Source of the DNA: a virus
DNA length: 60,551 nucleotides
Strand: one strand, 5' to 3'
IMG/VR virus record: IMGVR_UViG_3300036818_000059
Location: 1-60,551 of that record
Shown here: one piece after another, positions 20,190 through 28,612 of the stretch
Position numbering within the stretch: position 1 is the first letter of the stretch
Layout of the letters: each line of letters starts with the position of its first letter
Made by a program: the position numbers and the translations under genes
Notes under the pieces: generated by a model
Database searches by the model: none
What the model saw: only the letters and a program-made list of their open reading frames with translations
Told to the model about the DNA's origin: nothing

Positions 20190-22568
20190 CTAGGGCATCA
20201 TCAGCGCGAAGAAGCCGCCACTGCCGCCGGCCGAGGGCACGGTGAGGCCGTAGGCCGTGGCGACGCCGTTCCGGCCGCCGACGGGCGCACCCACCGACGG
20301 ATCGGTGGGTGCCGTGTCCGCGCCGGGCTGTAGCGCGGTCAGCGTCTGCGGCGCGATGCCCAGGTCATACAGCAGCGCGAGTAAGGCGTTCTGGATGGTC
20401 AGGGATACGTTCGTGACCGGGCTGGAGCCCTGCCACCGCGCGGCCGACCACCAGGCCCGCCAGTTGCCCGAGTTGAACACGAGCGCGCCCGAACTGGCCC
20501 TGTAGAGCGACCAGGTAGCCGAGACTGTCGTGCTGGTGGTGTACACGGCCCCGGCCGCGTCGCTTCCTGTCGTGACCGCGACCGAGGTACTGGCCACGAT
20601 CACCAGGTCGGATGGCTGCCCGGTTGCTCCGTTCGCCGAGTCCACCTCGAAGCCGACCGAGTTGGAGATGTCGGTGACGTGGTTGCCCGTGGTGAGCGCC
20701 TGCACCGCGGACGAGTTGCGCCACAGCGGCTTGGTCTTCACCGCGAAGTCGATCAGCAGCGGAGTCAGTATCGGACCGGACGCCACGAACTGTTGGCCGG
20801 TGAGGGAGTTCTCCAAGCGCTTGTCGTGGTTCGAGGCGTCAGCGTCGCGCCACGTGCCCGTCGGGCCGTTCGTGCCGTCCGGGTCGACGCCGGTGCCGGT
20901 GAAGCCAGCCGAGACGAGGCGCGTTCCGGTGTCCTTGTAGCAGATGGCCGTCCGGAAGCTCGTGTCGGCCGAGTCGAAGCGGACCCGCCAGCCGGCCGTG
21001 TTGCTGCTGTAGACGAACAGGTTCACGCCAGCGGCGATCGCGTTCTGCCATGCGGTGAAGACGTTAGCCGTCAGGTACTCGTGGTGGCCCAGCATGACCG
21101 CTAGCGCCGCGTCGCTGAGCAGGCTCGTGCTGGCGTGCAGGTCCATGTCGGACAGGTACGTCAGGTCGTAGCCCTGCGCCTCTGCCCAGACGATCCACCC
21201 GAATTGCGAGTCGAAGAGGTAGGTGGACGCCGTCGTGGACTGCGTCGAGTAGGGCCGGTCCAGGCACACCGCGTAGCTGCGGTGCGCGAAGTTCGGCGTG
21301 GCGCCATCGGCACCGGACTGGTAGAGCGAGCGGCCAGTCCACGTACCGGTGGCCAGGTCGCCGTGGTCGGTGGTCGCACCCCAGCAGTTGTAGGCGTGAT
21401 GGGTCAGGTCCGGGATCACCACGGCCGTCTTGCCCGTCACTGCCGATGCCCGCACCACGAAGTGGGTGGAGGCGACATGCGTGGTGATGTCGGTGCGCCG
21501 GAACAGCGCGTAGTAGACCCCTGGTACAGCGTCGCTGGGGACCGACCACGATGCGTTGGAAGTCCACGCGGCACAGGAGGTCGAGCCGAGCGTGCTGTCC
21601 ACTGTGGGCGTCGGCTGCGTGACGATCGTGCCCGCCAGGTACCCACCCTGGTTGCCCAGCACGTTGCGGGCACCCATGGTGTCGTAGCCGTACCAGCCAA
21701 GCCGGTAGATCTCCACCCTGAACGGGTTGCCGGACGAGTCCACCTTGAACGAGACTGTGCCGCCCGGCTGGACGCTCGGCGCCGTCGGGAAGCCCGCGAT
21801 GGTCGAGTCAGTGCCGGCCGTGTTCACGTACCAGTTGCCGTTGTCCGTGCCCGGCAAGCTGTTCTCGCGGACGATCGGATTGGGCCACGTCACGGTGGCC
21901 ACGCCGCTCGTGTCGGTGAAAACAGCCTGCGAGGCGAACGCTGTGCCCGGTGACGCACCGAGGTAGACGGACGTCGCGGCGTAGGAGCCCGCGGCGGACT
22001 GCGCTGGGTAGGAGTGCGTGGCGTCCACATCGGCGATACCCACGGCGAAGATGGCAGCAAAGCCGCTCGGGTCCTGTGCTGCGCCCGTGGTGACCAGCTT
22101 GCCGGCCGGACCCATCTGCCTGTAGGAGTTGTTGAGGCTGAACGCGCTCGACTGGTTGATCGACCATAGGCCGATGACGAGGGACTGCGCGGACACGGAG
22201 GCGCCGGCCGGTGCGACCTGGAAGTCGGCGGCGGAGCTGATCGTGGTGCCGTGCCCGTTGTTCGTGCCCGTGTTGTAGGTCAGGGAGCCGCTGAACTCCA
22301 GCACGGTGCCGCCGCAGTTCTCGCTGCCGCCCAGCGACACCGAGACCGCGGTCTCGGATCCGGTGGCTGCCTTGTACCAGATCGAGACGTCCTGGTCGCC
22401 ACCGCCGTAGGCCGGGCCGCGCGTGAATCCGCTCGGGGTGGCGATGACGCCACCGGCGCAGCAGAAGATCAGCGTGTGCCCAGCGGTGGGCGTGGGGATG
22501 GCGATGGTGACCGACGCGCCCGCCGAGTGGGCATGAGTCCAGTCGGTCTGCGCGACGAGCGTGGCCAC
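20190..22568 (-). CDS. Tail fibre/adhesin with dimethylformamidase-like C-terminal domain
   Basis: 792 aa. Residues 1-215 are a Gly/Ser/Thr-rich beta module typical of tail fibre ends (MATLVAQTDWTHAHSAGASV). From about residue 230 the sequence matches the domain found in the large subunit of N,N-dimethylformamidase and many secreted actinobacterial proteins: WYVNTAGTDSTIAGFPTAPS, FRVEIYRLGWYGYDTMGARN, YCALFR-like strands, LTHHAYNCWG, VMLGHHEYLT and GVNLFVYSSNTAGWRVRFD. Last gene of the late operon; probably a virion receptor-binding or surface-degrading protein. Catalytic activity unproven. Confidence 0.7.
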   Translation of the reverse strand: MATLVAQTDWTHAHSAGASVTIAIPTPTAGHTLIFCCAGGVIATPSGFTRGPAYGGGDQDVSIWYKAATGSETAVSVSLGGSENCGGTVLEFSGSLTYNTGTNNGHGTTISSAADFQVAPAGASVSAQSLVIGLWSINQSSAFSLNNSYRQMGPAGKLVTTGAAQDPSGFAAIFAVGIADVDATHSYPAQSAAGSYAATSVYLGASPGTAFASQAVFTDTSGVATVTWPNPIVRENSLPGTDNGNWYVNTAGTDSTIAGFPTAPSVQPGGTVSFKVDSSGNPFRVEIYRLGWYGYDTMGARNVLGNQGGYLAGTIVTQPTPTVDSTLGSTSCAAWTSNASWSVPSDAVPGVYYALFRRTDITTHVASTHFVVRASAVTGKTAVVIPDLTHHAYNCWGATTDHGDLATGTWTGRSLYQSGADGATPNFAHRSYAVCLDRPYSTQSTTASTYLFDSQFGWIVWAEAQGYDLTYLSDMDLHASTSLLSDAALAVMLGHHEYLTANVFTAWQNAIAAGVNLFVYSSNTAGWRVRFDSADTSFRTAICYKDTGTRLVSAGFTGTGVDPDGTNGPTGTWRDADASNHDKRLENSLTGQQFVASGPILTPLLIDFAVKTKPLWRNSSAVQALTTGNHVTDISNSVGFEVDSANGATGQPSDLVIVASTSVAVTTGSDAAGAVYTTSTTVSATWSLYRASSGALVFNSGNWRAWWSAARWQGSSPVTNVSLTIQNALLALLYDLGIAPQTLTALQPGADTAPTDPSVGAPVGGRNGVATAYGLTVPSAGGSGGFFALMMP

Positions 22569-22569
22569 G

Positions 22570-23646
22570 TCAGTAGCCCGGGCCGAAGGCGAGAACGTCC
22601 CACTTGGACGCGGCGGACCGGTACTTCGCCAGCAGGTAGTCGACCTTCCCCGCGCCGGTCGACAGCGTCACCGTGACCGGGCCGACGTTGAACGCGCTGC
22701 CCAGCGTCAGGGTGCGGCTACCGGTGCCGTCCTGGGTGAGCTGGAAGCAGATGACCTGCCCGTCCGTGGGGTTGGTCGGGTTGCCCAGCGTCAGGTTTCC
22801 GGTCAGCGTGATGTGCCACTCGCTGCCCGTCGAGGCGTCCACGGCGATGGTGGACGTGAAGCTGGGCGAGTTGATCTGCGGGATGAGCGGTGCGCGAGAC
22901 GGCGTGATCCGGCTATCGGAGCCCAGTCCGGCGTAGCCGTTGCCGGCGTTCTTGTTGGACGTCTGCTCAGCGCCAGTGATCCGGCTGTCGTCTCCGGCTG
23001 CCACGGTGCCCGTGGTGGTGCCCACGGCCTTGGTAGCCGCGTTGCCCAAGCCGAGGTTGGTACGCGCGGTCGCAGCGGTGCCGAGGTCCGACAGGTTGTT
23101 CGCCGCTTGCAGTGCGCCCGCAATCCGCCCGTCGCTGCCCTGCGCCACCGTCCCCACGGTCGTGCCGAAGTCGACCGCCAGCGTGCGGTCAGCGGAAAGG
23201 TCCCCGCCACCGGTCAGGCCGGTACCGGCGATGACCTGACGTGTGGATAGCACGACGCCCTCGGTCGTCCCACCGGTCGGTGGCACAGGCGCGAGAGTGG
23301 AAAGCCGCACCGGGTCCACCGACGTGGGAACGGTGATAGCGAAGGGAGGCGGCGTCAGATGCAGTGTGCCGACGGTCAGGTTCAGCGTGACGTTGTACGT
23401 GAACCCGGTCGGACTCAGGTCAGTGTCATCGGCCGCCAGCAGTTCAACCGAGAAGGTGCCACTGGCGTCCAGTGTGGCCACGATCGGCGAAGGAGGGAAG
23501 ACGGCATTCCCCGGGTCGCTGACGTAGATGTCATCCGAGACCTCGAAGGTCGCCGTGCCTGAAGCTGGAGTGCCGGTCGACGTCCCGTCCTGCCCGATGT
23601 ACGTCTCTGTGATCGTCGTCAGGCTGGCATTGGCCGGGATCGCCAT
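22570..23646 (-). CDS. Tail fibre protein
   Basis: 358 aa, starting at ATG 23646 downstream of a terminator hairpin, so it may have its own promoter. It contains GTGLTGGGDLSADRTLAVDF and the fibre-shaft repeats AANNLSDLGTAATARTNLGL and ITGAEQTSN, motifs common in trimeric phage fibres. The N-terminus (ETYIGQDGTSTGTPASG) is an immunoglobulin-like attachment region, and the C-terminal 100 residues (GNLTLGNPTNPTDGQVICFQ) form a beta tip. It lies two bases from the following fibre gene. Confidence 0.8.
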   Translation of the reverse strand: MAIPANASLTTITETYIGQDGTSTGTPASGTATFEVSDDIYVSDPGNAVFPPSPIVATLDASGTFSVELLAADDTDLSPTGFTYNVTLNLTVGTLHLTPPPFAITVPTSVDPVRLSTLAPVPPTGGTTEGVVLSTRQVIAGTGLTGGGDLSADRTLAVDFGTTVGTVAQGSDGRIAGALQAANNLSDLGTAATARTNLGLGNAATKAVGTTTGTVAAGDDSRITGAEQTSNKNAGNGYAGLGSDSRITPSRAPLIPQINSPSFTSTIAVDASTGSEWHITLTGNLTLGNPTNPTDGQVICFQLTQDGTGSRTLTLGSAFNVGPVTVTLSTGAGKVDYLLAKYRSAASKWDVLAFGPGY

Positions 23647-23674
23647 CGTCGCTCCTCCGCTTGTGTGACATGGC

Positions 23675-23709
23675 CGAGCCCCGGCCTGTGCACGGCAGAC
23701 CGGGGCTCG
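23675..23709 (-). terminator. Terminator hairpin after holin gene
   Basis: CGAGCCCCGG (23675-23684) and CCGGGGCTCG (23700-23709) form a 10-bp stem with a 15-nt loop, 12 bases beyond the holin stop in the leftward direction and upstream of the fibre genes. Confidence 0.6.
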
Positions 23710-23721
23710 ACGTTGGTGGGA

Positions 23722-24108
23722 TCAGGCTGCGGCGCGGTACACGCCGTCCGGCCCAGGCTTGAGCTTGACCGTGACCTTGGGCGTGACGTTGGGCCGCAGC
23801 AGCAGGCCGAGCAGCGTGCCGACGACGGAGATCGCAGCGGTGACCACGGCCGGGTCGAGATGCAGCCCGAAGTAGCCGACGTATGTGGCGATCGTCGCCA
23901 GCGCACCGGTGATGACGGAGACGGAGACCGGGCGCGCCATGAAGGCGGTGTAGATCGTGGCCAGCGCGCCCGTGACGACCGTGATGGCACCGGTCTGGCC
24001 GGCGGACAGCGGCGTCAGGTAGCCGATGACCAGCGCGATGCCGCCGTTGACGGCCCACGCGAGGACGGCCGGCTCGTACTGGAGCAGACCCTTCAGTCTC
24101 TGGAGCAT
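23722..24108 (-). CDS. Holin-like membrane protein, 128 aa
   Basis: Three to four hydrophobic segments: AVLAWAVNGGIALVIGYLTP, TGAITVVTGALATIYTAFMA, SVSVITGALATIATYVGYFG and VVTAAISVVGTLLGLLLRP, with a lysine-rich tail KVTVKLKPGPDG. Size, topology and position immediately after the endolysin gene support a holin that controls lysis timing. A second multi-pass protein at 28151-28585 could share or modulate the role. Confidence 0.75.
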   Translation of the reverse strand: MLQRLKGLLQYEPAVLAWAVNGGIALVIGYLTPLSAGQTGAITVVTGALATIYTAFMARPVSVSVITGALATIATYVGYFGLHLDPAVVTAAISVVGTLLGLLLRPNVTPKVTVKLKPGPDGVYRAAA

Positions 24109-24126
24109 GACGGTTCCCCAGCTTTC

Positions 24127-25074
24127 TCAGGCCGAAGCCTGGTCGAATACCTGTCGGAGCGCGGCGACGAGCTGCGCTCCCTCGTTCTGGTTGAGCAGCG
24201 GCGCGAGCGCGGAGGCAAGCGCGCCAACATCTACCGGCAGACCCGGCTGCGTGTGGACCGCGGCGAGGATGGCCGCCTGTTCGTTGCTCAGCGCGCCGGA
24301 CAGCGCGGTGATCTGCATCTTGAGCGCCGTCACACCCTGCAGCGCCGCAGTGGCGTTCTGCCAGTGCTGGTGCGCATCGACGTCTGCGGGCTGATTGGCG
24401 TTGGAGTATCCGGCCACCGCGAGAGCGACCGCCTTCAAGTCGTCGGCGTCGAGAGTCGCCATTGTCGAGTTCCAATCCTTGCGGAGCACGATGTCCACGT
24501 CCCCAAGCACCCCAGAGACGGTGACAGTGGTTGGTATGCCAGCAGGTTGCGAGCCTTGGCACTGGTAGAGGTGCAGCCACGGCAACGCCTGCTGCACAGC
24601 GGATATCGAGGCGCCCGGGAAGTGCCCGGTGAGCCAGGACCGTCGCGAGTGGCCGCCCACGTGGGCGGAAGTCAGTTCGTCCGTGAAGGCGTACAGGTCG
24701 GGCTTCCACCCGAACACCTGCGCGGCGGCGTCCAGGCAGGCGTTCGTGGCGGCATCCGTGATGGTGTTCGCGTCGTCGGCGAAGTACAGCGACGACGGTG
24801 TCCATCCGACTGTGCGGAACTGACCGAGCAGATAGGTGGCCGCCTGCTTCCCGGCTGCCGCGCCGCCGGACATCCAGCCCGCAGCCGAGTCTTCATAGAT
24901 GGTGCCCAGCGGGACGGCAGCCGAGCGGTAGCGGTCAATCTCAACTGCGGTCAGACCGACTACCGTGCTAGACCCGTGCTGCTTCGACCAATACCGCAGC
25001 GCACCCGAGAGACCCTTGGGAGCGAGCGCGGTGGGGTCGACCGGCTTACGGAAGTCGCCGATGAGTGTCGCCAC
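24127..25074 (-). CDS. Endolysin, DUF1906 glycoside-hydrolase-like
   Basis: 315 aa. Residues 1-210 show the DUF1906/Rv2525c-like TIM-barrel pattern: RYWSKQHGSSTVVGLTAVEI, LGTIYEDSAAGWMSGGAAAG, LYFADDANTITDAATNACLD, HLYQCQGSQPAG and DIVLRKDWNS. These are frequent peptidoglycan-degrading domains in actinophages. The C-terminal 100 residues are helical and probably bind the cell wall or multimerise. No signal peptide; export would rely on the adjacent holin. Confidence 0.8.
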   Translation of the reverse strand: MATLIGDFRKPVDPTALAPKGLSGALRYWSKQHGSSTVVGLTAVEIDRYRSAAVPLGTIYEDSAAGWMSGGAAAGKQAATYLLGQFRTVGWTPSSLYFADDANTITDAATNACLDAAAQVFGWKPDLYAFTDELTSAHVGGHSRRSWLTGHFPGASISAVQQALPWLHLYQCQGSQPAGIPTTVTVSGVLGDVDIVLRKDWNSTMATLDADDLKAVALAVAGYSNANQPADVDAHQHWQNATAALQGVTALKMQITALSGALSNEQAAILAAVHTQPGLPVDVGALASALAPLLNQNEGAQLVAALRQVFDQASA

Positions 25075-25087
25075 TAGCCGCCCCCCA

Positions 25088-26182
25088 TCACTTGCCGTCC
25101 AGCGGCGGCTGTGGCACGAGCTGACTCGTCAGCGTCCGGTTGGCGTCCATGAACACGTTCCCGGTCCATCGGCCACCGCCCGCCGGGTTGTACGCCCTTC
25201 CCGGTGCGAACTCGCCGACGTTCGGGAAGTACAGCCGCCAGAACACGTTGTCCATGAACGACACGTTGTCCGCCGGCGCGGGCTTACCAGAGTTGTCGGA
25301 CGCGCCATCACCGCAGTAGCACGTGTACCCGCCACCGGCGAGCAGGTTGTCCCGCACGAGGATGCTGTGGTTCGAGCCGAACTCCGTGAACAGCGAGAGC
25401 ACTGACGTCTGGCCGTTCGGGTTGAGCATCGTGTTGTGCTCGATCGTCAGGCCAGTCGTCCCGTCGTCGAGGACGTCCTCGTTGTGGTCACCCCGCAGCG
25501 TCGGAGCGAGTTCGACGTAGCTGTCCTGGATGACGTCCCCGCCGCCCACGGTGATGCCGAGCTGCTGCCCGATCGCCTTGAGCGAGGTGATGTGCTGTGT
25601 GGAGCCGAACGAGTCCCGCACTGCCTCGGTGGCGTACCGACCGGCCGGAGTGGACACGGTGACGTGGTCCAGCGTCGTCGTGCACTTCTCGTCGGCCTTG
25701 TTCCAGATCGCGAACACGTCGGGCGTGCTGTTGACCGGACTGGCCAGCTTCACCCCAGCGTCCACCTCGACGTTGCGGATGGTCACTCCGCAGCCCAGGA
25801 CGGTCAGGGTGCCGTGGATCCGCTTGTCGCTGAACACGGTGCCGGTGCCGTCCACGATCTGCTCACCGCTGGCCGGCGTCACGTCGGTCAGCGGACCCGT
25901 GGCGCCCGTGTCGTCTGCGGTCGGGAAGTCTCCCGGCGTAGGGGTCGCACTCGTGGTCGTGGTCGGCGGCGGTGAAGTCGTGGTGGTCGGCGGGACCGTG
26001 CTCGTGGTCGGGCTGGTCGTCGTCGGCGGAGGCGTGGCCGTGGTCGTCGTCACCGGCGGCTTGGTGGTCGTGGTGGGTGGCGCGGGAGGTGTTGGAACAT
26101 GGCAGGCGCCGAGCAGCAGCGCGATTGCCGCGAAGCCGCAGGCGATCAGCGGCCGCCTGCGGCCACCACGTCTGGCGGCCAT
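25088..26182 (-). CDS. Secreted lipoprotein with right-handed beta-helix domain
   Basis: 364 aa from ATG 26182; longer frames upstream run over the neighbour. A basic start (MAARRGGRRRPL) precedes a hydrophobic segment ending in the lipobox LLLGAC, so Cys27 would be lipidated. A 60-residue Pro/Thr stalk follows, then a beta-helix region (GTLTVLGCGVTIRNVEVDAG, TGLTIEHNTMLNPNGQTSVL, HSILVRDNLLAGGGYTCYCG). Such folds bind or cleave polysaccharide. A lipoprotein signal is unexpected for a virion protein, so it may act on the host surface. Confidence 0.7.
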   Translation of the reverse strand: MAARRGGRRRPLIACGFAAIALLLGACHVPTPPAPPTTTTKPPVTTTTATPPPTTTSPTTSTVPPTTTTSPPPTTTTSATPTPGDFPTADDTGATGPLTDVTPASGEQIVDGTGTVFSDKRIHGTLTVLGCGVTIRNVEVDAGVKLASPVNSTPDVFAIWNKADEKCTTTLDHVTVSTPAGRYATEAVRDSFGSTQHITSLKAIGQQLGITVGGGDVIQDSYVELAPTLRGDHNEDVLDDGTTGLTIEHNTMLNPNGQTSVLSLFTEFGSNHSILVRDNLLAGGGYTCYCGDGASDNSGKPAPADNVSFMDNVFWRLYFPNVGEFAPGRAYNPAGGGRWTGNVFMDANRTLTSQLVPQPPLDGK

Positions 26183-27270
26183 CAGGTACCGGCCTGCTTG
26201 GTCTTCAGCCACGCGTCCACCGCGCGCACGGCCTTCTCGTTGGCGCCGACGTGGCGCTCGTTCAGCCACGGTCGCAGCGCCTGCGCGAGCGTCACGTCCG
26301 CCGAGTCCATGTGGACGTCGGGCGTCGGGGCCGGAGTCGGCGGAACAGGGACCGGCACAGGAGTCGGAGACGGAGCAGGAGGCGCCGGAGTGGGCACGGG
26401 CTCCGGAAACGGGTTCGGCTCACCGGTCATCACGGCGAACTCCTCACCCAGCGCGCCGGCCGCCTCCCCGTTCGGGTCCACGCCGTTCGCCGCGAACCAA
26501 TCCCGCGTGATCACGAAGAACAACTGGTCGGTGTACTTCTGGTCCCAACCGTCGGACACCTTCTGCACCGCGCCCCACGTCACGTCCTGCGACGACATCG
26601 CGGTCGGAGCCGACGGGTCACCGGTCAGCGCGTACTGCGCCTTCAGGATGGCGTGACCCTCGTCCGGTTCCGGGCCGGGCACGACCGCCCACTCCTCGCC
26701 GTTGTTGAACTGGTCCATCGCCGCGTCCGGGAACAGGACGGCCTGCATGCCCGGCCCGAACAACTCGATGCAGTCGGCGACCAGTTCGCGGTCGGTGTGA
26801 TCCACCTCGGCGTAGGCGAGGATCTTGTCCTTCGTGCCGTCCGGCTTGGCGATGCCGGTCTTGCGCCAGTAGCTCATGGCGTCGGCCATGTTGGTGCCCT
26901 GGTCGGTTGGGTTCGACCCGTCGGGTCGTTCCTGGTGCGGGTCGTAGCCGGTGACGTCCGAGTAGCCCTTGATCAGTGCGGGTGCGGTCACCTCGACCTC
27001 GGAGCGGAGACCGAGCAGGGTCTGCACCTGGATGGCGTGGCCCACCATGGCCCACACGCAGCACCCGAGACGGTCATTGTCGTACATGGGGTAGCCGTCA
27101 CCCTGGGCGGCGACCTGCGAAATGTCGTCCACGCTCGCGCGGGGGGTAGGTATCTTCGTGCGGGCTGCCTTCAGCGCCGCGACGTGCGCCCGCGTCAGGC
27201 GTAGCGTCGGCCGGTCACGGTCGCGCCTTACTAGGCCCCGCTTGCCAGCCTGTCGAATCGAAACTGTCAT
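26182..27270 (-). CDS. Papain-like cysteine peptidase-fold protein
   Basis: 362 aa from ATG 27270 (AAGGAG upstream). The segment YDNDRLGCCVWAMVGHAIQ places the nucleophile Cys in the usual papain-type context. The later DEGHAILKAQY supplies the His. WGAVQKVSDGWDQKYTDQLF and FVITRDWF complete the fold. A Pro-rich linker (PVPTPAPPAPSPTPVPVPVP) leads to a short C-terminal helix. Found in the lysis cluster, it might cleave cell-wall peptides or process surface proteins; target unknown. The stop overlaps the lipoprotein start by one base. Confidence 0.7.
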   Translation of the reverse strand: MTVSIRQAGKRGLVRRDRDRPTLRLTRAHVAALKAARTKIPTPRASVDDISQVAAQGDGYPMYDNDRLGCCVWAMVGHAIQVQTLLGLRSEVEVTAPALIKGYSDVTGYDPHQERPDGSNPTDQGTNMADAMSYWRKTGIAKPDGTKDKILAYAEVDHTDRELVADCIELFGPGMQAVLFPDAAMDQFNNGEEWAVVPGPEPDEGHAILKAQYALTGDPSAPTAMSSQDVTWGAVQKVSDGWDQKYTDQLFFVITRDWFAANGVDPNGEAAGALGEEFAVMTGEPNPFPEPVPTPAPPAPSPTPVPVPVPPTPAPTPDVHMDSADVTLAQALRPWLNERHVGANEKAVRAVDAWLKTKQAGT

Positions 27271-27668
27271 GCTGCCGGTCTCCTTGCTGCGCGGTATCTT
27301 CGCGCGTTGTCGCGGGTGCAAGTCCTGCAGTGGCGCTTGCCCGCTGGCGTGATGTACAGGTTTCCGCCCAAGTACGGATGGCCGTGCGCGCAGTGAGTCT
27401 TCTGTTGCTCCGCGCCGCGACCCCGGCAGATCATGTCGGCGACGTTTTCCTTCTGCGTACCCTCGTACAAGTGATCAGGATTGATGCACAACTTGACGTC
27501 GCAGTGGTGATTGGCCTGGAATCCGGAACGGATAGGACGCTCTAGCTTGTCTTCGAGCGCGACGCGATGGGCAGATTTGCCACGATTCGCGCCGTGTCTG
27601 ACCTGTCCGTACCCAGTTTTCTTATCCCAAGAGCCTTGCCACAGAACACATTCACCATTCGGAGACAT
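27267..27668 (-). CDS. HNH endonuclease, homing-type
   Basis: 133 aa, overlapping the peptidase start by four bases. HHCDVKLCINPDHLYEGTQK is the characteristic HNH-3 block with Cys and His ligands. The C-terminus adds a zinc motif (HCAHGHPYLGGN, HCRTC). Its DNA is visibly richer in A and T than flanking genes, which suggests recent acquisition. Free-standing HNH genes inserted among late genes often act as homing endonucleases. Confidence 0.8.
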   Translation of the reverse strand: MSPNGECVLWQGSWDKKTGYGQVRHGANRGKSAHRVALEDKLERPIRSGFQANHHCDVKLCINPDHLYEGTQKENVADMICRGRGAEQQKTHCAHGHPYLGGNLYITPAGKRHCRTCTRDNARRYRAARRPAA

Positions 27669-27674
27669 GCTCCA

Positions 27675-27770
27675 TCATACCGTGCCAATACCATTCGGAC
27701 GGCCCGGCGCGGGTGCGTTCTTCGGCGCCCTGCGGCCCTTCTTGCCGGGCACACGGATCGGAGTGGTCAT
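27675..27770 (-). CDS. Possible 31-aa basic peptide
   Basis: ATG 27770 opens MTTPIRVPGKKGRRAPKNAP and ends RPNGIGTV. The first dozen residues resemble the start of the peptidase gene (MTVSIRQAGKRGLVRR): MT..IR..GK+G. The ribosome site is weak (GGGGAT). It may be a real tiny late gene or the separated 5' end of an ancestral peptidase-like gene before the HNH insertion. Confidence 0.35.
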   Translation of the reverse strand: MTTPIRVPGKKGRRAPKNAPAPGRPNGIGTV

Positions 27771-27788
27771 GTGTTCGTGATCCCCATT

Positions 27789-28145
27789 TCACTTCTCGGC
27801 ACGCTCGTCGAAAGCGTGCTGGTAGTAGTCGGCTCGCCGGTTGGCGGCCTCAAGCTTCACCGTGAGTTCGTTGCTGACCGACCGCTGATGTTCCAGTTCG
27901 GCCGACAATTCCTTCAGTTGCTTGCGTGTCTCCGCCAACTCTTGCTGCGTCTCCGCCAGCGCTTCCTTGACGGGCTTGAGGAGCTGAACGGCGGTCGCCG
28001 AGACGATCTTTATGTCCTCGGTCTCCAGGTGGGATGCCTCGGCCTTGAGACGGCGGACCTTTGCCCTGCCTGCCATCGCGTCCCCCAGGAACGTGAGGAA
28101 GCCGCCGCCCATCACCACTTCCAGCACCGTCTCGGTCGTGCTCAC
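27789..28145 (-). CDS. Coiled-coil protein with N-terminal hydrophobic segment, 118 aa
   Basis: GTG 28145 has GAGAGGA upstream, which rules out the longer frame from 28235. A short apolar start (EVVMGGGFLTFLGDAMAG) precedes a basic helix and a long heptad-like coiled coil (KEALAETQQELAETRKQLKE, LSAELEHQRSVSNELTVKLE). Such layouts occur in spanin-like or Rz-like and lysis-accessory proteins, but no lipobox is present here. Follows the membrane protein at 28151. Confidence 0.6.
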   Translation of the reverse strand: MSTTETVLEVVMGGGFLTFLGDAMAGRAKVRRLKAEASHLETEDIKIVSATAVQLLKPVKEALAETQQELAETRKQLKELSAELEHQRSVSNELTVKLEAANRRADYYQHAFDERAEK

Positions 28146-28150
28146 GAGCG

Positions 28151-28585
28151 TCAGTCCTCTCTGTCGTGGGCCGAGTGGTCGCGCAGTTCCCGCTCGACCT
28201 CGCGTAGGTCGCTGCGGATCTGGATGACTCGCCACAGTCCGGCACCGGCCAGGGCGAGGAAGAACACAGCGGTGATCAGGCCGCGCAGACCTACGAAGTC
28301 GAGCGTGAATCCGCTGTAGACGACCAGGAGGATCGACAGGCCCGTGAGTCCCGCGCGTTCGAGCAGCGGGCCGGTGATAGTGCGCAGTGCCAGGCCGACG
28401 AGCGTGAGCACGCCACCGATCAACAATCCCGTACCGAGGATCACCGTGATCGCGGCGGGCAGCGAGGTCGATAGCGTGGTGCCGAGCCGCTGCCTCAGCA
28501 ACAGCAGCGCCGCGCCTCCAATGACCGCCGCCGTCATGATCATGACCTCATACGGGCTCGGCTTCGCGCGCACGCTGATCGACAT
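28151..28585 (-). CDS. Four-helix membrane protein, 144 aa
   Basis: Hydrophobic stretches at EVMIMTAAVIGGAALLLLRQ, AITVILGTGLLIGGVLTLVG, LTGLSILLVVYSGFTLDF and LITAVFFLALAGAGLWRVI predict four membrane passes, with a charged cytoplasmic tail (DLREVERELRDHSAHDRED). It may be a second holin, an antiholin, or an unrelated late membrane protein. The position between tail genes and lysis genes supports the lysis idea weakly. Confidence 0.6.
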   Translation of the reverse strand: MSISVRAKPSPYEVMIMTAAVIGGAALLLLRQRLGTTLSTSLPAAITVILGTGLLIGGVLTLVGLALRTITGPLLERAGLTGLSILLVVYSGFTLDFVGLRGLITAVFFLALAGAGLWRVIQIRSDLREVERELRDHSAHDRED

Positions 28586-28612
28586 CAGTGCTCCCGTCGT
28601 TGGACTTCCTGC

